A stretch of DNA of 11,739 nucleotides from an uncultured Clostridia bacterium (lineage in GTDB: Bacteria; Bacillota; Clostridia; Oscillospirales; Acutalibacteraceae), in the NCBI GenBank assembly GCA_937877675.1, contig CALEIS010000100.1, positions 1 to 11,739 of the forward strand. The letters are read 5' to 3'. Under the pieces are notes generated by a model, which worked only from the letters and a program-made list of their open reading frames with translations, was not told where the DNA came from and searched no databases. Below, one piece after another: positions 7,121-11,739 of the stretch (position 1 is the first letter of the stretch; each line of letters starts with the position of its first letter). Made by a program: the position numbers and the translations under genes.

Positions 7121-8101
7121 TTAAAATTCCTTATTTGACACAATAAATGTCATTCTTTCCTGAATACTGTTACCACCGTGACCAGTACCAATTCCACCAT
7201 GGTCGGAAGTTATAATAATCAGCCAATCTTCTGAGTCATAGGTTTCTCTTTGTTTGATTGCATTGATTGTTTCCATTCCATAAAGGTCAGCAGTCTTGAA
7301 TGCCTCTTTATATTTTGGATTATTAATAGTAAATCCGTAGTCATGACCTGTTGAATCTGTAGGCTCATAAACAACAAACAAAAAGTCAGCACAGTCTTTT
7401 TTGCCTATTTCATTCAATGTGTATTTATAAGATGCTTCGTCGTTTTCACATCTGTTGAAAGAAACGTTAAGGTTGTTTTCTTCGCAGTATGCCTTTTCAT
7501 CATTGTATGTAGCATTCTTTTTGTCAAAATGACCTTTCCATCTTGTAATGAAAGTAGAACTATCAATAGTTCCATCTTCAACAAGAGTTGTGAGAAGTGT
7601 TTTGTATTCAAGTGATTTTGTAATGCTATTTGCTGTAACACCATGCTTGTCAGCCCACACACCTGTGAGAATTGAGCACCAACCAGGAGCAGTGGATGTA
7701 TCCTGAGTGTTTTCAGCAGGGTAGTTAACACCACCACAATATGCAAGATTAATTGAACCACCATTTTCTACTATATACATAATCGCACTGTTATTACTCT
7801 GCATTTCTGTAAGAACATCTGCACGACAACCATCATAGCCAATAATGATTGCTTTTTTCTCAGTCTTACCTTCAGCAAGAGGTGACTCAAAATGATTCTT
7901 AATCATATTGTAAATTTCAGTTTGCGGAATAGCAGTTTCAATGGTGTTTTCAAACTTTACTGATGCAACATTCTGTCTGAATAATTCTTCAGTATCATTT
8001 GAATCTTTTGCGTATTTCATTTTTGGAATTAAAATAGCAGAAGCAATAATCGCACCAACTAACACAAGTGCCAAAAGAATAAATAAAATTTTCTTTTTCA
8101 T
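7121..8101 (-). CDS. Membrane-anchored alkaline-phosphatase-superfamily phosphodiesterase (type I PDE/nucleotide pyrophosphatase-like)
   Basis: 326-residue two-metal hydrolase expected to split a phosphodiester or phosphomonoester outside the membrane. Residues 1-28 form a signal anchor (KKK, then a long hydrophobic run to PKM) with no clear cleavage site. The metal and active-site set of the family is present: D90 in IIGYDGCRAD, a likely nucleophile T137 in DTSTAPGW (a threonine followed by A-P, as in NPP-type enzymes), D249 and H253 in EPTDSTGHDYG, D300-H301 in TSDHGG, and H308 in GTGHGG. The protein stops soon after that last histidine (ERMTFIVSNKEF); many relatives have some 20-40 further residues, so the C-terminus is short. 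An AAGGAG ribosome site lies 8 nt before the ATG. It is the first gene of an operon with the propeller protein and is divergent from the lipase gene. The physiological substrate is unknown; nucleotide, lipid-headgroup and phosphoglycan are all possible. Confidence 0.82.
   Translation of the reverse strand: MKKKILFILLALVLVGAIIASAILIPKMKYAKDSNDTEELFRQNVASVKFENTIETAIPQTEIYNMIKNHFESPLAEGKTEKKAIIIGYDGCRADVLTEMQSNNSAIMYIVENGGSINLAYCGGVNYPAENTQDTSTAPGWCSILTGVWADKHGVTANSITKSLEYKTLLTTLVEDGTIDSSTFITRWKGHFDKKNATYNDEKAYCEENNLNVSFNRCENDEASYKYTLNEIGKKDCADFLFVVYEPTDSTGHDYGFTINNPKYKEAFKTADLYGMETINAIKQRETYDSEDWLIIITSDHGGIGTGHGGNSIQERMTFIVSNKEF
7127..7132 (-). promoter_or_regulatory. Ribosome binding site of the propeller gene inside the upstream coding region
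   Basis: AAGGAA on the minus strand lies 9 nt before the ATG at 7117 and encodes the Lys-Glu near the end of the phosphodiesterase. It fixes the start and suggests that translation of the second gene is coupled to the first. Confidence 0.7.
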
Positions 8102-8127
8102 AGAATCAACTCCTTTTCAGTAATTCT

Positions 8128-8156
8128 ATAATATCACAAAATAAAAAAGACGGCAA
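8128..8156 (-). promoter_or_regulatory. Promoter for the phosphodiesterase/propeller operon
   Basis: On the minus strand, TTGCCG (8151-8156), 17 bp and TATTAT (8128-8133), with a TG one base upstream of the -10 (extended -10). It ends 26 bp before the start codon at 8101, giving a very short leader. The -35 matches the consensus at only four positions. Confidence 0.55.
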
Positions 8157-8180
8157 GAATGATTTTACCAATCATTTCTT
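8155..8180. repeat. Imperfect inverted repeat abutting the phosphodiesterase -35 (candidate operator)
   Basis: A 7-bp perfect arm pair, AATGATT and AATCATT (8158-8164 and 8170-8176), with a 5-nt loop, extends by 3 bp across one bulged base to 8155 and 8180. It overlaps the edge of the -35. No gene on either strand ends here, so a terminator role is unlikely; a regulator site is possible. Confidence 0.35.
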
Positions 8181-8292
8181 GAATTGTTTTATATGATGTT
8201 TTATCTTCAATTTGTGCGGTAAAGAAATTTTTCATCGCTAATTTTATGATATTTATAGAAGAAAAACCTTCAAACTTTTTAATTGATTTTTA

Positions 8293-8320
8293 TTGCGTCA
8301 AGTAAAAAATGTGTTATAAT
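8293..8320 (+). promoter_or_regulatory. Promoter for the lipase gene
   Basis: TTGCGT (8293-8298), 16 bp and TATAAT (8315-8320), with TG at 8312-8313 making an extended -10. The -10 is 28 bp before the GTG start. The weak -35 is compensated by the extended -10. Confidence 0.65.
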
Positions 8321-8334
8321 TAAGAAAAAATTAT

Positions 8335-8341
8335 AGGGAGG
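8335..8341 (+). promoter_or_regulatory. Ribosome binding site that selects the GTG start of the lipase
   Basis: AGGGAGG ends 7 nt before the GTG at 8349 but 19 nt before the in-frame ATG at 8361. The spacing favours initiation at GTG. Confidence 0.8.
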
Positions 8342-8348
8342 CATTTCT

Positions 8349-9428
8349 GTGGCTCAAATAATGTCTTTTATTCTATCAATCTTATTATCAATAATCTATT
8401 TGATATTCCCATCACAACCTAAAGGGGAACAGGACCAAACTCAGTGGAAAACAAATTATCCTTATATTTTTGTTCATGGTTTAATGGGTTGGGGACAATA
8501 TGATGCTCAATATAAAGTAATGCCTTATTGGGGTATGTTTGGTGGCGAATTGTTAAGCAAACTTAACGCAAAAGGGTATGATTGCTATGCGGCTTCTGTT
8601 GCACCTTCTGACAGTGCTTGGGACAGAGCTTGTGAGTTGTACGCTCAGTTGACCGGTACAGTTGTTGACTACGGAAAAGAACACAGTGAACGTTGTGGTC
8701 ATGACAGATTCGGTAAGGACTTCACAGGTGACGCTCTTATTGAAAAATGGGATGCAGAAAATAAAATCAATCTTCTTGGACATTCATTCGGTGGAGCAAC
8801 AATTCGTGTTTTCGCTTCTCTTATGGCAGTAGGTAGTGAAGCTGAAATGAAAGCAACTGACCCTGATGACATTTCACCGTTCTTTACAGGTGGCAAAGAG
8901 GATTGGATATATTCTCTTACTTCTCTTGCAGCACCTCACAATGGCACAACAGCCTATGATTCAATTCCAAACGATATTGACTCTGCAGCATACGATATGT
9001 ATATAGATAATGCTTTTGCACTCAACAAAACTATTTATACAAGCCAAGAAACATATTATTTCTCAATTCCTTGTAGTGCAACAAATAAAAATGAAGATGG
9101 TACTTATAGTGCTGACAATGAGTTGATGGAAATTATATTCAGAGGCAGTGCAAACCAGATGGGACAGTATACAGGTGTGACTGATGGCGGATATGTAATA
9201 GATGAATCTTGGCAAGAAAATGATGGACTTGTCAATACAAAATCTGCAATGGCTCCTTCAAGTGCACCGTCAACAACTTTTGATGCAAATAACATCACAA
9301 AGGGCGTTTGGAATATAATGCCAATTTATAAAGGCGACCATATGTCACTCCAAGGCGGTTTATTGAACACAAATACAGATGTTGAAAGACTTTATACAGA
9401 ACATCTTCATATGATAAATAGTTTGTAA
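8349..9428 (+). CDS. Zinc-type triacylglycerol lipase (family I.5/I.6-like alpha/beta hydrolase)
   Basis: 359-residue carboxylic ester hydrolase resembling the Geobacillus and Staphylococcus lipases. It has the oxyanion segment PYIFVHGLMGWG (38-49), the nucleophile elbow GHSFGG with S146, D292 in ENDGLVNTKSA and H331 in KGDHMSLQG. The region WDRACELYAQL (91-101), DYGKEHSERCGHDRFG (107-122) closely follows the zinc-binding segment of Geobacillus lipases, with D92, H112 and H118 as likely ligands. SLAAPHNGT (192-200) is also characteristic. The N-terminus is a hydrophobic segment (about 4-20) without the usual leading lysines and without an obvious cleavage site, so it may act as a membrane anchor rather than a cleaved signal. 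GTG is preferred as start because of the ribosome-site spacing. The gene is alone on the plus strand, divergent from the phosphodiesterase operon and closed by a bidirectional terminator. Chain-length preference cannot be told. Confidence 0.9.
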   Translation: MAQIMSFILSILLSIIYLIFPSQPKGEQDQTQWKTNYPYIFVHGLMGWGQYDAQYKVMPYWGMFGGELLSKLNAKGYDCYAASVAPSDSAWDRACELYAQLTGTVVDYGKEHSERCGHDRFGKDFTGDALIEKWDAENKINLLGHSFGGATIRVFASLMAVGSEAEMKATDPDDISPFFTGGKEDWIYSLTSLAAPHNGTTAYDSIPNDIDSAAYDMYIDNAFALNKTIYTSQETYYFSIPCSATNKNEDGTYSADNELMEIIFRGSANQMGQYTGVTDGGYVIDESWQENDGLVNTKSAMAPSSAPSTTFDANNITKGVWNIMPIYKGDHMSLQGGLLNTNTDVERLYTEHLHMINSL

Positions 9429-9470
9429 TAGATGAACTCAGTTTGCAAATTAACCTAATAATAAAAAACA

Positions 9471-9495
9471 CCCCGAAACCTTGATGGCTTCGGGG
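9471..9495. terminator. Bidirectional terminator between the lipase gene and guaA
   Basis: CCCCGAA pairs with TTCGGGG (9471-9477 and 9489-9495), continued inside by CC/GG across one A-C mismatch. T-runs follow on both sides: TTTATTATTGTT on the plus strand and GTTTTTTATT on the minus strand. The two convergent genes end 42 nt (lipase) and 13 nt (guaA) away; the T-run is stronger for guaA. Confidence 0.87.
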
Positions 9496-9508
9496 TTTAT
9501 TATTGTTA

Positions 9509-10510
9509 TTATTCCCACTCAATTGTGCCGATTGGCTTTGGAGTAAGGTCATAAAGTACACGATTGATACCGTCAACTTCGTGTGTGATTCTATCTGTAA
9601 TCTTATGAAGCACTGCATAAGGAATTTCCTCAATTGTAGCACTCATAGCATCCTTTGTGTTAACTGCACGGATGATTGCAGGCCAGCCTTCATAGCGGCT
9701 TTCGTCCTTAACACCAACACTCTTAACATCTGGCACAGCAATAAAATACTGCCATACTTTTTCAGCAAGACCACAGTTGTCAAATTCTTCACGAAGAATT
9801 GCATCTGCTTCACGGAGAGCTTCGAGTCTGTCACGTGTGATTGCACCAAGGCAACGTACACCAAGACCAGGACCTGGGAATGGCTGACGATAAACCATAG
9901 CATGAGGAAGACCAAGTGCTTCACCAACTACACGAACTTCGTCTTTGAAAAGAAGTTTGATTGGCTCAACAAGCTCAAAATTAAGGTCCTCAGGAAGTCC
10001 ACCAACATTATGGTGAGATTTAACAGCCTTTTTGCCTTCTGCTTGCTTGAAACTTTCAAGAATATCAGGATAAATTGTACCCTGTGCAAGATACTCAACA
10101 CCCTCAAGTTTTCTTGCTTCATCAGCAAAAACATTAATAAATTCAGCACCGATAATCTTTCTCTTTCTTTCAGGGTCACTAACACCTGCAAGAAGGTCAA
10201 GGAAACGGTCAGTAGCATCAACATAAATAAGGTTTGCATCAAGTTCCTTGCCAAAGATTTCAATAACGTTTTCACTTTCGTTCTTTCTCATAAGACCGTG
10301 GTTAACGTGAACACAAACTAACTGTTTGCCGATAGCTTTGATAAGAAGAGCAGCAACAACTGATGAGTCAACACCGCCGGAGAGTGCGAGAAGAACTTTT
10401 TTGTCGCCAACTTGTTCACGTACAAGTTTAACTTGTTCTTCAATAAAAGCATCTGCTAACGCTTTGGTGGTAATTCTTTCCATTGATTCGGGTCTAACAT
10501 TACAATCCAT
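9509..10510 (-). CDS. guaA: GMP synthase, ATP-pyrophosphatase subunit (glutaminase domain absent)
   Basis: 333-residue enzyme that activates XMP with ATP and aminates it to GMP in purine synthesis. It corresponds only to the C-terminal two thirds of a usual bacterial GuaA (about 510-525 residues). Counting from the chosen start: the PP-loop SGGVDSS at 44-50, SDPERKRKIIGAEF (111-124), AQGTIYPD (142-149), KSHHNVGGLPE (164-174), the dimerisation-domain motif RQPFPGPGLGVR (208-219), and the C-terminal signature KPIGTIEWE at the very end. Nothing resembling the class I glutamine amidotransferase precedes it; the sequence begins close to the normal domain boundary, so this looks like a stand-alone subunit and not a broken gene. 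An ATG five codons upstream (10525) is possible but overlaps the GGAGG ribosome site serving the ATG at 10510. It lies 25 nt after the CofE-like gene, in one operon. Ammonia must come from a separate GuaA glutaminase subunit or be used free. Confidence 0.93.
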   Translation of the reverse strand: MDCNVRPESMERITTKALADAFIEEQVKLVREQVGDKKVLLALSGGVDSSVVAALLIKAIGKQLVCVHVNHGLMRKNESENVIEIFGKELDANLIYVDATDRFLDLLAGVSDPERKRKIIGAEFINVFADEARKLEGVEYLAQGTIYPDILESFKQAEGKKAVKSHHNVGGLPEDLNFELVEPIKLLFKDEVRVVGEALGLPHAMVYRQPFPGPGLGVRCLGAITRDRLEALREADAILREEFDNCGLAEKVWQYFIAVPDVKSVGVKDESRYEGWPAIIRAVNTKDAMSATIEEIPYAVLHKITDRITHEVDGINRVLYDLTPKPIGTIEWE

Positions 10511-10518
10511 TTTGAATT

Positions 10519-10523
10519 CCTCC
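10519..10523 (-). promoter_or_regulatory. Ribosome binding site that decides the guaA start
   Basis: GGAGG lies 8 nt before the ATG at 10510. The upstream in-frame ATG at 10523-10525 overlaps this site by one base and itself has no good site in the AT-rich sequence before it, so the shorter protein is favoured. Confidence 0.8.
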
Positions 10524-10535
10524 ATTTATATTAAA

Positions 10536-11726
10536 TTAGTCTGTATAGTTATCGAAATATCCCTGAACGAGGATGATAGGAGTACCCTTGTCACCTGAAC
10601 CACTTGTAAGGTCACAAAGTGAACCAATAAGGTCAGTAAGCTGACGAGGAGTAGTACCCTGAGAAGCCATGTTGCCAACAAGGTTATCGTTTTTAGCCTT
10701 GATGCTGTTTGAAATTGCTTCTTTAAGTTCAGCACCTGAAAGACCTTTGAAATCGTTGTCAGCAAGATATTTAAGCTTTAATTCGTTTGGAGTACCGATA
10801 AGACCTGCAGTATGAGCAGGGGATACAACAGGGTCAGCAAGTTCCCAGATTTTACCCTGTGGGTCTTTGAATGCACCGTCACCGTAAACCATAACTTCGA
10901 TGTGTTTGCCTGTTCTCTTTAAGAACTCAGCCTGAATATCTTCAACAAGTCCCTGACATTCTCTTGGGAAAAGTTTGATTGTGTCTTCAGTTGATTTGTT
11001 TGAACCAAGAAGACCGTATTTTTCGTTACATCCGCTACCATTTACAGGAGCATTGAGAATATCATCAAGTCCGCAAACAACCTTAGCACCTGCAGCCTTT
11101 AAGATTCTCTTTGTTCTTGCTCTTGTGTGAATATCGCAAGTAAGAATGCAGTCAGTATAGTTAAGAATTGTTTTTGGCTGGTTTGCAAAAATGATTTCAG
11201 CCTCTGCACCTGCTTCTTTAATGATGTCTGAATAATAAGCTACATAGTCAACGCCAGTAAATTCGTGTTTGTTTTCGCCAAAAAGTTCTCTGTATTTTGC
11301 TTCATCAAGTACATCTGAATATGGATTAATACCTGCTTCGTCGATTTGGTCATAAGTAACGAGTGAGTTACCAACTTCGTCACTTGGATAGCTGAGCATA
11401 AGAACAACTTTCTTAGCGCCTTTAGCAATACCACGAAGACAGATTGCAAAACGGTTTCTTGACAAAATTGGGAAAATAACACCGATTGTGCCACCACCGA
11501 GTTTTGCTTTAACATCGTTGGCGATATCGTCAACTGATGCATAGTTACCCTGAGCACGTGCTACGATTGATTCTGTGAGAGAAACAACGTCTCTGTCACG
11601 CATTTCAAATCCTTCACTTTCTGCTGCCTCAAGTACACTTGTTACTGCAATATCAACAAGGTTATCACCTTGTCTGATGATAGGACAACGAATACCTCTT
11701 GAAACAGTACCGACTTTTCTTTCCAT
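10536..11726 (-). CDS. Coenzyme F420-0:L-glutamate ligase-like protein (CofE superfamily), substrate unknown
   Basis: 396-residue cytoplasmic protein related to CofE, which in F420 producers adds glutamate to F420-0 using GTP. The N-terminal part matches the family pattern: RCPIIRQGDNLVDI (13-26), DRDVVSLTESIVARAQGNYASVDDI (44-68), followed by an insertion-rich middle with SYPSDEVGNSL (112-122) and TCDIHTRARTKR (196-207). KYGLLGSNKSTEDTIKLFP (236-254) and GDGAFKDPQGKIWELADP (282-299) look like conserved functional segments. It is longer than archaeal CofE (about 250 residues). No other F420 gene is in the window and Clostridia of this kind are not known as F420 producers, so the true substrate is probably different; this is inference. 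The ATG at 11726 has GGAG 8 nt upstream, so the gene is complete although its promoter lies beyond the right edge. guaA follows after 25 nt. Confidence 0.78.
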   Translation of the reverse strand: MERKVGTVSRGIRCPIIRQGDNLVDIAVTSVLEAAESEGFEMRDRDVVSLTESIVARAQGNYASVDDIANDVKAKLGGGTIGVIFPILSRNRFAICLRGIAKGAKKVVLMLSYPSDEVGNSLVTYDQIDEAGINPYSDVLDEAKYRELFGENKHEFTGVDYVAYYSDIIKEAGAEAEIIFANQPKTILNYTDCILTCDIHTRARTKRILKAAGAKVVCGLDDILNAPVNGSGCNEKYGLLGSNKSTEDTIKLFPRECQGLVEDIQAEFLKRTGKHIEVMVYGDGAFKDPQGKIWELADPVVSPAHTAGLIGTPNELKLKYLADNDFKGLSGAELKEAISNSIKAKNDNLVGNMASQGTTPRQLTDLIGSLCDLTSGSGDKGTPIILVQGYFDNYTD

Positions 11727-11739
11727 ATATATCTCTCCA

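Larger units (their letters stand above)
8102..8348. other. Divergent intergenic control region between the phosphodiesterase operon and the lipase gene
   Basis: 247 bp, strongly AT-rich, with no convincing ORF. It holds the two outward promoters and their ribosome sites, an imperfect inverted repeat at 8155-8180 and a direct repeat of TGTTTTAT at 8185-8192 and 8197-8204. About 85 bp between the repeats and the lipase promoter contain nothing I can assign. Confidence 0.6.

Noticed and set aside
8155..8180. A transcription terminator in the divergent intergenic region
   Set aside because: No gene on either strand ends before it, the stem has a bulge, and the T-run on the minus side is displaced and lies within the promoter spacer.
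9503..10321. A 272-codon open frame on the plus strand antisense to guaA
   Set aside because: It lies wholly inside guaA, is cysteine- and asparagine-rich in a way typical of reverse-frame translation, has no ribosome site and resembles no family.
10536..11726. Evidence for coenzyme F420 biosynthesis
   Set aside because: Only one CofE-superfamily protein is present, it is longer than true CofE, and no other cof or fbi gene is in the window.

Overview
The window looks like chromosomal DNA of a low-GC Gram-positive anaerobe, most likely a fibre-associated or gut member of the Clostridia (Ruminococcus/Oscillospiraceae/Lachnospiraceae-like). The reasons are AT-rich intergenic DNA, strong GGAGG/AAGGGG-type Shine-Dalgarno sites, TATAAT promoters, almost exclusive TAA stops, a circularly permuted family 3 beta-glucosidase of the kind known from Ruminococcus and Butyrivibrio, a DUF1846 protein, and a lipase of the Geobacillus/Staphylococcus type. 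No rRNA, tRNA, insertion sequence, CRISPR array or phage gene was seen. The taxonomic placement is an inference.

Layout, left to right. (1) 1-2101, minus strand: an AI-2E/PerM-family membrane protein followed 47 nt downstream by a DUF1846 protein that runs off the left edge; both are probably driven by a promoter at 2160-2188. (2) 2260-3276, minus: a PanE-type ketopantoate reductase with its own promoter and a 13-bp-stem terminator. (3) 3400-6006, minus: an exported GH3 beta-glucosidase in permuted domain order, with its own promoter, a small 5'-leader palindrome and a terminator. (4) 6161-8101, minus: a two-gene operon of a membrane-anchored alkaline-phosphatase-superfamily phosphodiesterase and, 3 nt downstream, a cytoplasmic beta-propeller glycosidase-like protein. 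(5) 8349-9428, plus: a membrane-anchored or secreted zinc-type lipase, divergent from the phosphodiesterase operon across a 247-bp control region; it is the only plus-strand gene. (6) 9509-11726, minus: an F420-0:glutamate ligase-like protein (CofE fold family) followed by an ATP-pyrophosphatase-only GMP synthase lacking the glutaminase domain. A bidirectional terminator separates this operon from the lipase.

Functionally the middle of the window is a set of separately controlled hydrolases (glycoside, phosphodiester, ester bonds) acting at or near the cell surface, flanked by housekeeping genes for pantothenate/CoA and purine synthesis. I do not see a clear new multi-gene defence or mobile system. 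The most interesting points are the glutaminase-less GMP synthase coupled to a CofE-like ligase of unknown substrate, and the phosphodiesterase/propeller gene pair whose substrate is unknown.
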